Positions 52,390 to 62,270 of a stretch of 64,000 nt of DNA are shown in pieces. The first letter of the stretch is position 1; every line of letters begins with the position of its first letter. Location of the stretch: the NCBI GenBank assembly GCA_965216905.1, contig OZ244213.1, forward strand, positions 3,162,001 through 3,226,000, written 5' to 3'. Both the position numbers and the translations under genes were made by a program. This DNA comes from G965216905 sp965216905 (lineage in GTDB: Bacteria > Actinomycetota > Acidimicrobiia > Spongiisociales > ZC4RG35). Below the pieces are notes generated by a model. The model was not told where the DNA came from. It saw only the letters and a program-made list of their open reading frames with translations, and made no database searches.

Positions 52390-53475
52390 ATGACCACCAC
52401 GCTCGAAAAGATGCGTTCTGCCGCCGAACCCGAGGCCACCGAGCCATCGCGCGACCTGCGGCGTTTTCTCACGGGAGCGATCGTGACGCTGCTCGCCTCG
52501 CTCCTGCTCATCGGGTATCTGTCGCCGCTCGGCTACATGGCGGTGACCTCGCTCAAAGACCTCCCGATGATCTCCGACCCATCGGCGCCGATCATCCCCT
52601 CCCAACCGGAGTCGTTCGAGTTCGAAGGCGAGGATCTCCCGGTGCTCCAGGTTCCGTTGGACGACGGCGTCCGCCCGCTGGCGCTCCTCCAGCCAGGCCG
52701 AACGTCGAGCACCTTCATCGACCCGGCCGACATCGAGGCCGGACCGATCGAGTGGGAAGGTCGGTGGCGCCAGCTAGAGGCGACCTATACGGCCGATCCT
52801 CGGTGGGAGAACTACTCGGAAGCCTGGAACACCCTCGACCTGACCCGCATCCTGTTCAACACGTTCGCCATCGCCGCCATCGGCGTGGTCGGGACGCTGG
52901 CGTCGTCGGTGTGCGTGGCCTACGGGTTCTCTCGGTTCCGATTCCCCTTCAAGAAGACCCTGTTCCTGATCCTCATCTCGACCATCGTGTTGCCTCGCTA
53001 CGTGACACTGGTCCCAACCTTCGCCTTCTTCTCGTGGGCGGGATGGGTGGGGACCTGGCTCCCGTTGCTGATACCCCACTTCTTCGCCAACGCCTACAAC
53101 ATCTTCCTGTTGCGTCAGTACTTCCTGACCGTTCCCAAGGCGCTCGATGAGGCCGCACTCATCGATGGGGCCAGCCCGCTGCGAACGCTGTGGTCGGTGA
53201 TCCTGCCCAACGCCAGGCCGGCGATCGTGGCGGTGTCGCTGTTCCACTTCTTCTTCGCATGGAACGACTTCTTCGAACCGCTCATCTATCTCGCCGCAGA
53301 GCCGAAGCTACAGCCGATCTCGGTGGCGATGCAGCAGTTCAATGCGCTGTATGCCCAGCAGCCACACCTGATCCAGGCGACGGCGCTCCTGGGAATGGCG
53401 GTACCGGTGCTGCTGTTCTTCGCCGCTCAGAAGGTCTTCCTCCAAGGAGCCAGTCTGGCGGGCGTCAGCAAGTGA
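52390..53475 (+). CDS. Sugar ABC transporter permease 2 (CebG-like) with long extracytoplasmic loop
   Basis: A 361-aa MalG-type permease. The EAA loop is DEAALIDGASPLRTLWSVILPNARPA (about residue 250). The first membrane segment (about residues 26-50) is followed by a loop of roughly 100 residues before the next (from about 152), rich in Pro, Glu and Asp, against a usual 40-50; this may help dock the binding protein. The stop overlaps the GTG start of the GH3 gene (GTGA), so import and hydrolysis are coupled. Confidence 0.88.
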   Translation: MTTTLEKMRSAAEPEATEPSRDLRRFLTGAIVTLLASLLLIGYLSPLGYMAVTSLKDLPMISDPSAPIIPSQPESFEFEGEDLPVLQVPLDDGVRPLALLQPGRTSSTFIDPADIEAGPIEWEGRWRQLEATYTADPRWENYSEAWNTLDLTRILFNTFAIAAIGVVGTLASSVCVAYGFSRFRFPFKKTLFLILISTIVLPRYVTLVPTFAFFSWAGWVGTWLPLLIPHFFANAYNIFLLRQYFLTVPKALDEAALIDGASPLRTLWSVILPNARPAIVAVSLFHFFFAWNDFFEPLIYLAAEPKLQPISVAMQQFNALYAQQPHLIQATALLGMAVPVLLFFAAQKVFLQGASLAGVSK

Positions 53476-55241
53476 CGGGCATCCCCAGCAATCCCAACGG
53501 CGCTCCGCAGGCCACTCCGGACGACGAAGACGAGCCGGCGACGGACTCGTGGGTCGAGGCCCTCGTCGACGGTTTGTCGCTCCCCCAGAAGATCGCGCAG
53601 ATGACCCAGGCATCCAACGAGGCGATCGAACCGGAGCGAGCCGCCGAGCTGGAGCTCGGGTCGGTGCTGAGCGGAGGCAACGGGGCACCCGAACCGAACA
53701 CCGTGAAAGCCTGGGCCGACATGGTGTCGGACTTCACCGGGGCCGGCGGCAAGACCCCGCTGCTGTACGGCGTCGATGCGGTGCACGGCCATGCGCTCGT
53801 GGCCGGGGCGACGGTGTTCCCCCACAACATCGGACTCGGTGCCGCCGGCGACGTCGACCTGGTCGAGCGGATCGGGCGGGTCACCGCCACCGAGCTGCGG
53901 GCGACCGGTATCCGATGGAACTTCGCTCCCACCGTCGCCGTTCCCGGCGACATCCGCTGGGGCCGGACCTACGAGGGGTTCAGTCGGGATCCGGCCGTCG
54001 TCGGAGCGCTCGGTGCGGCCTTCATTCGGGGCCTCCAGACCGGGGCTGCCGACAGGCGTGGCGTGCTGGCATGCGCCAAGCACTACGCCGGCGACGGCGG
54101 CACGGTGTGGGGTTCGGTGACCACACCCGAGTGGGTCCGCTGGTGGGACGGATGGGGCTCGGATTGGCGCATCGACCAAGGCGATACCCGCCTCGACGAG
54201 GCGGCGTTCCGTGCGATTCACCTCCGCCCGTATGTCGATGCGATCGACGCCGGCGTGATGACGGTGATGGCGTCCTACAGCGCGTGGAACGGCATCAAGC
54301 TCCACGGGCACCGGCGTCTGCTCACCGACGTCCTCAAAGGCGAGCTGGGATTCTCGGGGTTCGTCGTCTCCGACTGGATGGGCATCGACCAGATCGCTCC
54401 CAGCTACGAAGACTGCGTCGTCAGGGCCGTCAATGCCGGCATCGACATGGTCATGGTGCCCATCGACTACGAGCGTTTCCTGTCGGCCATGTCCGCGGCC
54501 ACCGCCGACGGGCGCATCCCCCTCCCCCGGATCGACGACGCGGTGCGGCGGATCGTCTGGGCCAAGGCCGCGATCGGCCTCTTCGAGCCCGAAGACACCC
54601 GTCCTCCCCTCTCGGCCGTCGGCTCATCCGAGCATCGAGCGCTGGCCGCCGAAGCGGTGCGAGCCGGAGCGGTGCTCCTCAAGGACGATGGTGGGCTTCC
54701 GCTCCGGACCGGGGCGCAGCCGATCGGAGTGGCCGGAGCCGCCGCCGACGACGTGGGTCTGCAATGCGGCGGATGGACGACGACCTGGCAGGGCTCGGCC
54801 GGTCCGACCACGACCGGCTCGACGCTGCTCGACGGGCTCCGCACAGTCCCGGGTCTCGAGGTGACGTTCGCGGCAGACGGCGACTTCGGAACCGGAATCG
54901 GCACCGGCATCGTCTGCCTCGCTGAGGAGCCCTACGCCGAGGGGCCGGGCGACACACCTCTCCCGACCGTCTCCGAAGACCAGCGCAAAGTGTTTCACCG
55001 GATCCGGGCAGCCGTCGACCGGCTGATCCTGGTGCTGTACTCGGGCCGTCCGCTGGTGATACCCGACCTCATAGACCGGGCCGACTCGGTGGTTGTCGCG
55101 TGGCTCCCGGGCAGCGAGGCCGCCGCGCTCGCCACGCTCCTCACCGGAGAGCACCCATTCCGGGGCACGCTGCCCCAGCCATGGCCGGCGGCGGCCGAAG
55201 AGCTGAACGGCGACCGACCTCACGAGTACGAGGATGTCTGA
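53472..55241 (+). CDS. Cytoplasmic GH3 beta-glucosidase-type hydrolase
   Basis: A 589-aa glycoside hydrolase family 3 enzyme without signal peptide. LLYGVDAVHGHALVAGATVFPHNIGLGAA, AKHYAGDGGT and the nucleophile Asp301 (GFVVSDWMGIDQI) are clear, and the second domain ends with the usual PWPAAAEEL region. It most likely releases glucose from imported cello-oligosaccharides; GH3 xylosidase activity is possible. GTG 53472 overlaps the permease stop. It is a close relative of the lipoprotein GH3 three genes along. Confidence 0.92.
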   Translation: MTGIPSNPNGAPQATPDDEDEPATDSWVEALVDGLSLPQKIAQMTQASNEAIEPERAAELELGSVLSGGNGAPEPNTVKAWADMVSDFTGAGGKTPLLYGVDAVHGHALVAGATVFPHNIGLGAAGDVDLVERIGRVTATELRATGIRWNFAPTVAVPGDIRWGRTYEGFSRDPAVVGALGAAFIRGLQTGAADRRGVLACAKHYAGDGGTVWGSVTTPEWVRWWDGWGSDWRIDQGDTRLDEAAFRAIHLRPYVDAIDAGVMTVMASYSAWNGIKLHGHRRLLTDVLKGELGFSGFVVSDWMGIDQIAPSYEDCVVRAVNAGIDMVMVPIDYERFLSAMSAATADGRIPLPRIDDAVRRIVWAKAAIGLFEPEDTRPPLSAVGSSEHRALAAEAVRAGAVLLKDDGGLPLRTGAQPIGVAGAAADDVGLQCGGWTTTWQGSAGPTTTGSTLLDGLRTVPGLEVTFAADGDFGTGIGTGIVCLAEEPYAEGPGDTPLPTVSEDQRKVFHRIRAAVDRLILVLYSGRPLVIPDLIDRADSVVVAWLPGSEAAALATLLTGEHPFRGTLPQPWPAAAEELNGDRPHEYEDV

Positions 55242-58200
55242 GACCACGCTCGCAGCCGGCGTGGAGGGCCTGGCCTGCATCGACGGGCTGGATCACTACG
55301 CGATCCCCGACATCGCCCGGATGTCCCCATTCCTGATGAGCGTCGTCAGCGACGGCGACCGTTGGATGTTCGTCTCCAGCACCGGGGCACTCACCGCCGG
55401 CCGGATGAACGCCGATCGTGCACTGTTCCCGTATGAGACGGACGACCGGCTCCACGACTCGGCCGGGCTCGTGGGCCCCGTGACCCGCATCCGCAGCAGA
55501 AGCGACGAGGGCACCCGACTCTGGCGACCGTTCGATCGTTGCTCCGGTCCGACGCCCGACCGAACGGTTGCCAAGACGGTCACCGGCGATTCCGTCGTCT
55601 TCGGCGAGCGCCAAGAGTCGCTCGGCTTGTCGTTCAGCTATCGATGGTCGTCGAGCGCTCGGGACGGATTCGTCCGCCACGCCGTCCTCAGAAACCATGG
55701 CCATACCTCCGTCGCCGTCGACCTGATCGATGGCCTGGTCCAGATCCTCCCTGCCGACCTGGGTAGGAACGTGTACGAGCGCATGCGCAATCTGTCCAAT
55801 GCCTATCGCCGCAGCGAGGTGCTCGCGCAGGACGTTCGGCTGGCCGCATTCACCCTCGAGTCCCACATCACCGACCGCCCGCAGGCTTCGGAGGTGCTCC
55901 GAGCCAACGTGGCCTGGTCGACGGGTCTGCCCAATTCCACCCTCACCCTCGACCGGTCGGCCATCGACACCTTCGAGGGCAGCGGCCACGTCGCCGCCAA
56001 CCATCTGGTGACGGGAAGGCCGGGCGCCTACCTGCTGTCGGCGACACTCGAGCTTCCTCCCGGCGGCGAAACGTCCTGGTTCATCGTCGCCGACGTCTTC
56101 CAATCACAAAGTGACGTCACCGCCCTGCGTCACCGGCTTCGGACCAGTCCGCCACCGAAGCCGGACCTTGCGCGGGTTCCGATCGAGTCGGCATCGGCGC
56201 TGCACGAGATCATGGCCCCCGCCGACGCGCAGCAAGCCACCAGCGACCCGGTGGCGACCGCCCACCACGTCGCCAACGTGACCTACAACGTCATGCGCGG
56301 CGGCGTTCCCCTCGACGGGTACCGCATCGACACGTTCGACTTCGGGCGGTACGTCGCCGACCACAGCGCGAGGACGTTCAACCGCCACTCGGATGCGCTC
56401 GAAGCGCTGAGCGGCACCATCGACCATGGCGAACTGCTCGACTTCGTCCGGGGAACCTCCGACCCCGACCTGATCCGGCTGGGCCACGGTTATCTCCCCT
56501 TCCACTTCGCCCGCCGCCACGGCGACCCCAGCCGTCCCTGGAACGCCTTCTCCATTCGCCTCGAGGATGACGCCGGGAGGCCGCTGGTCTACTACGAGGG
56601 CAACTGGCGGGACATCTTCCAGAACTGGGAGGCGCTGTGCCAGAGCTTTCCAAACCTCCTCCCATCGGTGATCGCCACGTTCGTGAACGCTTCGACGGCG
56701 GATGGCCACAACCCGTACCGGCTCACCCGGGATGGAATCGACTGGGAGGTTCCGGAACCCGACGACCCCTGGAGCAACATCGGGTACTGGGGCGACCATC
56801 AAGTGGTGTACCTCGAACGGCTCCTGGCCGCCGCCCGGCGTTTCCTTCCGGGGTCGGTCGAAGCCATGCTGACCGAGGACTGGTTCACCTACGCGGACGT
56901 GCCCTACCGGCTGGCCGGCTACGAGCAGATGGTTGGCGACCCGAAGGACACGATCGTCTACGACACCGATGCCGCCGACCGCACGGCCGCCAGGGTCGCA
57001 TCCACCGGTCACGACGGTCGCCTGCTCCACGACGACTCCGGGTCCATTCGGCGCGTGTCGCTCCTGGAGAAGCTGCTGGTCCCGGCGCTCGCCAAGCTGT
57101 CCAACTTCGTGCCCGGTGGTGGCATCTGGATGAACACCCAGCGACCCGAGTGGAACGACGCCAACAACGCAATCGTCGGACCCGGCCTGTCGATGGTGAC
57201 GGCCTTCCATCTGCGGCGCTATCTCGACACGCTCCGTAGGTTCCTCACCGGTGCCGGGTCGGGAGGCGTCGAGTGCTCTGTCGAGGTGGTCGACTGGATG
57301 GCCGACGTTGCCGGGGCCATCGAAGAGGCCGGCGACGCGTTTGACGACCCGGGTCGCAGACGCCACATGGACCGGCTTGGCCACGCCTTCGAGCGGTATC
57401 GCACCCGGCTGTACGCCGATGGGCTGTCCGGCCGCCGCCAAATGTCGTTCGACGACGCCCGTGCGCTGTGCGAGTCGGCCATCGGGTTCCTCGACGTCAC
57501 GCTGCGTGCGGCACGAACCGGGAGCGGTACGTTCCACAGCTACAACCTGATCCGGTTCGACTCCCACGACGGCGCAGCCATCGAGCACCTGCCCGAGATG
57601 CTGGAGGGTCAGGTGGCGGCGATCGCATCCGGGCTGCTGAGCGCAACCGAGACCGCCGATGTCGTCGACGCGCTGTTCGCCGGCCCCCTCTACCGAAGCG
57701 ACCAGAACAGCTTCATCTTGTATCCGGCCGGCCAGCTCTCGTCGTTCCTCGACAAGAACGTGATCCCCCCGCCGCTGATGTCCGACAACCCACTGCTCCG
57801 CGCCCTGGCGGAGGCCGACGACCATTCGATCGTCACGACCGATGCCGATGGCCGGTACCGCTTCGGCCCGAGCATCTCCAACACCGACGCACTGAATGCG
57901 GCGCTGGATGCTTTGGCCGAGCGTGACGGCTGGGAATCGCTGGCGACCGAGCGCCGGAGCGCCGTGATCGATGCGTACAACGCCGTCTTCGAACACCACC
58001 GCTACACCGGTCGATCCTCCTCGATGTATGCCTATGAAGGGATCGGATCGATCTACTGGCACATGGTCGCCAAACTCATGGTGGCCATCCAGGATGCGAC
58101 GTTCGAAGCACGCGAACACGGCGCACCACCGACGGCCGTGGACCGCCTGGTCGAGGCGTACGACCGGGTTCGTTCCGGTCTGGGCTACAACAAGTCTGCC

Positions 58201-58680
58201 GCCGCCTTCGGAGCCGTGCCCACCGACCCCTACTCGCACACACCGGCCCACGCCGGTGCTCAGCAGCCCGGCATGACCGGGCTGGTCAAAGAGGAGCTGC
58301 TCACCCGCCCCGCCGAACTGGGAGTCCGGGTCGTCGACGGCTGCCTCGGATTCGACCCGCTGTTCCTCCGCACCCAGGAGCTCCTTTCCGAACCACGAGC
58401 GTGGAACGTCACCGGACCCGGCGGGGTGGAGGCGGCTATCCAGCTTGCGACCGGCTCGCTGGGGCTCACCGTCTGTCAGGTGCCGGTGGCCGTCTCGACC
58501 AGCGACGGACCGCCGGAGGTGGTGATCCACTGTGGCGACGGGACGCGTCGCGTGATCGCCGGAACTCGACTCGACCGCGAGCTGAGCCGGGCGGTGTTTG
58601 CCCGGTCGGGCACCATCGCCCACATCGAGGCCACCCTGTCCGTCAATGGCGGTTCGTCCACGGCCGGATCGAGCGAATGA
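55234..58680 (+). CDS. Large GH94-like / (alpha/alpha)6-barrel glycoside phosphorylase-like protein
   Basis: An 1148-aa cytoplasmic protein (no signal peptide). A beta-sandwich-like N-terminal part (about residues 1-320) precedes an (alpha/alpha)6-barrel-like part. PEWNDANNAIVGPGLSMV (Asp642) resembles the D-W-N-D segment that carries the catalytic acid in GH94 phosphorylases; YYEGNWRDIFQNWEALCQSFP and TPAHAGAQQPGMTG are further blocks of small conserved residues. I cannot place it in a named family; phosphorolysis of cello-oligosaccharides is inferred from context. It overlaps the GH3 genes at both ends (8 bp and ATGA). Confidence 0.7.
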   Translation: MSETTLAAGVEGLACIDGLDHYAIPDIARMSPFLMSVVSDGDRWMFVSSTGALTAGRMNADRALFPYETDDRLHDSAGLVGPVTRIRSRSDEGTRLWRPFDRCSGPTPDRTVAKTVTGDSVVFGERQESLGLSFSYRWSSSARDGFVRHAVLRNHGHTSVAVDLIDGLVQILPADLGRNVYERMRNLSNAYRRSEVLAQDVRLAAFTLESHITDRPQASEVLRANVAWSTGLPNSTLTLDRSAIDTFEGSGHVAANHLVTGRPGAYLLSATLELPPGGETSWFIVADVFQSQSDVTALRHRLRTSPPPKPDLARVPIESASALHEIMAPADAQQATSDPVATAHHVANVTYNVMRGGVPLDGYRIDTFDFGRYVADHSARTFNRHSDALEALSGTIDHGELLDFVRGTSDPDLIRLGHGYLPFHFARRHGDPSRPWNAFSIRLEDDAGRPLVYYEGNWRDIFQNWEALCQSFPNLLPSVIATFVNASTADGHNPYRLTRDGIDWEVPEPDDPWSNIGYWGDHQVVYLERLLAAARRFLPGSVEAMLTEDWFTYADVPYRLAGYEQMVGDPKDTIVYDTDAADRTAARVASTGHDGRLLHDDSGSIRRVSLLEKLLVPALAKLSNFVPGGGIWMNTQRPEWNDANNAIVGPGLSMVTAFHLRRYLDTLRRFLTGAGSGGVECSVEVVDWMADVAGAIEEAGDAFDDPGRRRHMDRLGHAFERYRTRLYADGLSGRRQMSFDDARALCESAIGFLDVTLRAARTGSGTFHSYNLIRFDSHDGAAIEHLPEMLEGQVAAIASGLLSATETADVVDALFAGPLYRSDQNSFILYPAGQLSSFLDKNVIPPPLMSDNPLLRALAEADDHSIVTTDADGRYRFGPSISNTDALNAALDALAERDGWESLATERRSAVIDAYNAVFEHHRYTGRSSSMYAYEGIGSIYWHMVAKLMVAIQDATFEAREHGAPPTAVDRLVEAYDRVRSGLGYNKSAAAFGAVPTDPYSHTPAHAGAQQPGMTGLVKEELLTRPAELGVRVVDGCLGFDPLFLRTQELLSEPRAWNVTGPGGVEAAIQLATGSLGLTVCQVPVAVSTSDGPPEVVIHCGDGTRRVIAGTRLDRELSRAVFARSGTIAHIEATLSVNGGSSTAGSSE

Positions 58681-61256
58681 GACGGCTCCGTCGACCACTG
58701 GCTCCGGGGATCGTCGGAGTACTCCTGGTGGCGGCGTGCACCACCTCCACCGATACGGTGACGCCGACCACCGAAGCCGTCGCGCCATCCTCGTCGGCGA
58801 CGGCCACTGCCGACCCCGGGTTCGTTCCCGAGCCGGTTCCGGGCGAGACCTACTACGCCCTCTATCCACAGACGGTGGAGCTCGACGGTGCGCTCGACGA
58901 CTGGCAAGGCGTGCCCACCGTCGTCATTCCTCCCACCGCCGACGTCGTGGTCGGAGCGACGTCGGTCGAGTTCGGGGCCGTCGCCGACGACGAGTTCCTG
59001 TACCTCATGGCCGACGTCACCGACGGCTCGATCGTCGCCGGCGAGCACGGGACGGATTACTGGAACGAAGACTCGGTGGAGTTCTATCTCAACGCCACCG
59101 GCGACCTCGACCTGACGTCGTACGGGGATGGTGTCGCCCAGATCACCGTGCCCGCCCTCAACGCCGAATCGACCGGCGAGGAGCTGGTGATCGGCGGCGT
59201 CCGCGGTGACACCAGTGCGGCGACGGGGACGGTGGTTCGCACCGACGGCGGGTACGCGATCGAGCTGGCGGTTCCCCTCCAGAATCGAGTCTGGAACATC
59301 CGGCGCGAGCACGGTGCGTCCATCGGCTTCCAGGTTCATCTCAACAGCGCTTCCGAGACCGACCGCGACGTCAAGGTGATCTGGTCGAGTGCGGACACGT
59401 CGGACAACTCCTACCAGAACCCGAGTCTCTTCGGCCGGATGACGTTCTTCGAACGCGGCCGGTCGGACGTGACCGTCGAGGCAACGCCCACGACCGCACC
59501 GGCGATGGCGGCGCCTCCCGAAGACGCCGCCTACCGGCAGTCCGATCTTCCGACCGAGCAGCGAATCGACGACCTGCTGGACCGAATGACCTTGGCGGAG
59601 AAGATCGGCCAGATGACGCTGGTCGAGAAGGACAGCATCACCATCGAGGACATCGGCCCGCTGGGGATCGGAGCCATCCTCAGCGGCGGTGGCGGCTCAC
59701 CCGAACCCAACACGCCGGCTGCCTGGCAGGAGATGGTCCTCGGATTCCAGGACCAGGCGCGGAACTCCCGGCTGGGGGTTCCCCTGCTGTATGGGATCGA
59801 CGCAGTGCACGGCCACAACAACGTCGCCGGAGCGGTCATCTTCCCCCACAACATCGGCCTCGGCGCCGCCAACGATCCGGACCTGGTCGAGCGGATCGGT
59901 CGAGCGACCGGTATGGCGATGCTGGCCACGGCCATCACCTGGAACTATGCCCCGGCGGTGTCCGTGCCCCAGGACATCCGATGGGGCCGCACCTACGAGG
60001 GCTTCTCGGAGGACACGGCGACCGTGAGCGAACTGGCCACCGCCTACATCCGAGGACTGCACGATGCGGGACCTGTCATCGCCACCCCCAAACACTTCGT
60101 GGGAGACGGAGGCACCGGCTGGGGAACCTCCACCACCGGCGACTACTCGATCGACCAGGGGGTGACCCTCGGGGACGAGGCGCAGCTCCGGGCGCTTCAC
60201 CTCCCTCCCTTCGAGCGGGCGCTGGCGGAACGTGCCGCCACGGTCATGGTCTCCTACTCGTCGTTCGGCGGCATGAAGATGCACGAGCAACGCTCGCTGA
60301 TCACCGACCTGCTGAAGACCGAGCTCGACTTCGACGGATTCGTCGTGTCGGATTGGGGCGCCATCGACCAGATCGAGAACGACTATCAGGTGGCGGTCAC
60401 CGCCGCCATCAACGCCGGGATCGACATGAACATGGTCCCCTCCGACTACCGCCGCTTCATCGACACCCTCACCCGAGCCGTCGAGGAAGGCGACGTGCCG
60501 ATGGATCGCATCGACGATGCGGTGCGGAGGATCCTCCAGGTCAAGCTCGACCACGGGCTGTTCGAGTCCGACCCCGTGGCCCCGCTCGAGGTCGTCGGTT
60601 CGGAAGCCCATCGCAGCCTCGGTCGCGAGGCGGTCCGCAAGTCGGCCGTCTTGCTGTCCGACCGGGACGGCCTGTTGCCGCTCTCCCCCGTCGGCGGCAC
60701 CATCCTGGTCGGGGGCCAGGCCGCCGACGACATCGGCATCCAATCGGGAGGTTGGACGATCGAGTGGCAGGGAGCGGAAGGCGACATCACCGCGGGAACG
60801 ACGATTCTGGACGGCATCGTCGACATCGTCGGATCCGAAGAGGTCGTCTACGACCGGTTTGGGAGATTCCACGATGCGCCCCCGGCCGACGTCACCACCT
60901 GTGTGGCGGTGGTCGGCGAGCGACCGTACGCCGAGGGCTTCGGCGACGCTGCGGAACCGAGGCTCCCGGTGGAAGACATCCGGGTGGTGTCCCGCATGCA
61001 GGAGCAGTGTCCCCGGCTGGCGGTGGTGGTCGTCTCGGGCCGGCCGCTGCTCATCACCGACATCATCGACCAGGCGGACGCCACCGTGGCCGTCTGGCTC
61101 CCCGGTTCGGAGGGTGGTGGCGTCGCCGACGTGTTGTTCGGGGCACATCCATTCACGGGACGCCTGCCCTACACCTGGCCGGCCTCGGCCGACCAGCTTG
61201 GCCCCGACCGGGTCGGCGAGCCACTCTTCCCGCGAGGCTTCGGACTCACCGGCTGA
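58677..61256 (+). CDS. Surface lipoprotein GH3 with CBM9-like module
   Basis: An 859-aa protein. A lipobox LLVAAC gives Cys21, then a Thr/Ala-rich linker, a CBM9-like/DOMON-type sugar-binding module (about residues 60-265, with LDGALDDWQG and DYWNEDSVEFYLNATGDL), and a GH3 catalytic region from about residue 285 with LLYGIDAVHGHNNVAGAVIFPHNIG and nucleophile Asp559 (FVVSDWGAIDQI). It would trim cello- or xylo-oligosaccharides at the cell surface for the ABC importer. The ATG at 58677 overlaps the previous stop (ATGA). Confidence 0.9.
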   Translation: MRRLRRPLAPGIVGVLLVAACTTSTDTVTPTTEAVAPSSSATATADPGFVPEPVPGETYYALYPQTVELDGALDDWQGVPTVVIPPTADVVVGATSVEFGAVADDEFLYLMADVTDGSIVAGEHGTDYWNEDSVEFYLNATGDLDLTSYGDGVAQITVPALNAESTGEELVIGGVRGDTSAATGTVVRTDGGYAIELAVPLQNRVWNIRREHGASIGFQVHLNSASETDRDVKVIWSSADTSDNSYQNPSLFGRMTFFERGRSDVTVEATPTTAPAMAAPPEDAAYRQSDLPTEQRIDDLLDRMTLAEKIGQMTLVEKDSITIEDIGPLGIGAILSGGGGSPEPNTPAAWQEMVLGFQDQARNSRLGVPLLYGIDAVHGHNNVAGAVIFPHNIGLGAANDPDLVERIGRATGMAMLATAITWNYAPAVSVPQDIRWGRTYEGFSEDTATVSELATAYIRGLHDAGPVIATPKHFVGDGGTGWGTSTTGDYSIDQGVTLGDEAQLRALHLPPFERALAERAATVMVSYSSFGGMKMHEQRSLITDLLKTELDFDGFVVSDWGAIDQIENDYQVAVTAAINAGIDMNMVPSDYRRFIDTLTRAVEEGDVPMDRIDDAVRRILQVKLDHGLFESDPVAPLEVVGSEAHRSLGREAVRKSAVLLSDRDGLLPLSPVGGTILVGGQAADDIGIQSGGWTIEWQGAEGDITAGTTILDGIVDIVGSEEVVYDRFGRFHDAPPADVTTCVAVVGERPYAEGFGDAAEPRLPVEDIRVVSRMQEQCPRLAVVVVSGRPLLITDIIDQADATVAVWLPGSEGGGVADVLFGAHPFTGRLPYTWPASADQLGPDRVGEPLFPRGFGLTG

Positions 61257-61262
61257 ACCCGC

Positions 61263-62227
61263 CTACCACTCGGTCAGGAACGTGAACATGACGTCGGCGT
61301 GGCCGGGCATCGGCTCGTGGCCGTAGTCGGGAAAGAGGCGCATCGTCTTGGGAGCCTCGATCTTGTTGTAGATGGCGAACTGGGTCGACGGCGGGCAGAT
61401 GGTGTCCATCAGCCCGGTGGCAAACAACACCTCACCGCGGATCCGTTCCGCCAGGTGCTGGACGTCGATGTACCCCAGTCGGGTGAAGATCTCGTCTTCA
61501 CGCTCATGCAACGGGTCGAATCGACGGAACCACTCCTGCAGCTCGCCGTAGGCATCCTTGGCCTGGTCGATCTCCCAGACCCGTCGGTAGTCGGCCAGGA
61601 ACGGGTACACCGGTGCGACTTTGCCAACTCGTGGCTCGAGGGCGGCGCAGGCGAGTGCCAGCCCACCCCCCTGACTGTTGCCCATCACCGCCACCCGCTC
61701 GTGGTCCACCCCCGGCAAGTCGATCACCAGGCCGGCCAACTGGGCGGCGTCCAGGAACACCTGCCGGAAGAGCAGCCGTTCGGGTGCGTCGTCGAGCCCC
61801 CGCACCACGTGTCCGGTGAGCGTCCACCCGTCGACCCCGCCCACGTCCTGGGATCTGCCTCCCTGTCCCCGGCAGTCGAGGACGGCGACCGTGCATGGCC
61901 GGCGGCCACGTAGGCGAGACGGTCGAACCAGTCGCCGGCGGATCGGCTGTAGCCATGGAAGGCCACCACCGCCGGTCCGGCCAGGCGGTCTCCGATCGGT
62001 TGCAGAAGCTTGGCGTGGATTCGGGCGCCGCCGACACCGGTGAAGTACAGGTGGTGACACGACGCGTACGACGTCCGGAAGCCGGCCGGGACCACTTCGA
62101 CCTCCGGCTCGACGGCCCGCATCTCTCCGAGCGCCGTGTCCCAGAAGCCGTCGAAGTCGGCGGGACGGGGGTTGGTGCCCCGATACTCGTACAACTCGTC
62201 GAGCGGCATGTCGAACGTCAGCGGCAT
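61263..62227 (-). pseudogene. CE7-type acetyl xylan esterase (Axe1) with one-base frameshift
   Basis: The first part from ATG 62227 (MPLTFDMPLDELYEYRGTNPRPADFDGFW, then VVAFHGYSRSAGDWFDRLAYVAAGH) and the second part (TVAVLDCRGQGGRSQD to the stop) lie in different frames, changing at about 61892, where a base seems to be missing between CAT-GC and ACG. Joined, they make about 321 residues, the normal length of CE7 deacetylases, with Ser in GNSQGG, Asp in GLMDTICPP and His in DYGHEPMP. A TACGCT box at 62267-62262 may be its promoter. It is convergent with the surface GH3 gene. Confidence 0.82.
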
Positions 62228-62261
62228 CGGAGGCGGCTCCCGTGGGTCGGCGTCGTCGACG

Positions 62262-62267
62262 AGCGTA
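62262..62267 (-). promoter_or_regulatory. Putative -10 box of the acetyl esterase gene
   Basis: The minus strand reads GATACGCT, with TACGCT ending 34 nt before ATG 62227; a GGAG stands 10 nt before that ATG. No CebR box is present here, so the esterase may be outside the repressor's control. Confidence 0.35.
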
Positions 62268-62270
62268 TCT

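Noticed and set aside
56104..58869. A 921-codon open frame on the minus strand opposite the GH94-like gene
   Set aside because: Antisense shadow; the plus-strand frame has coupled starts and conserved segments.
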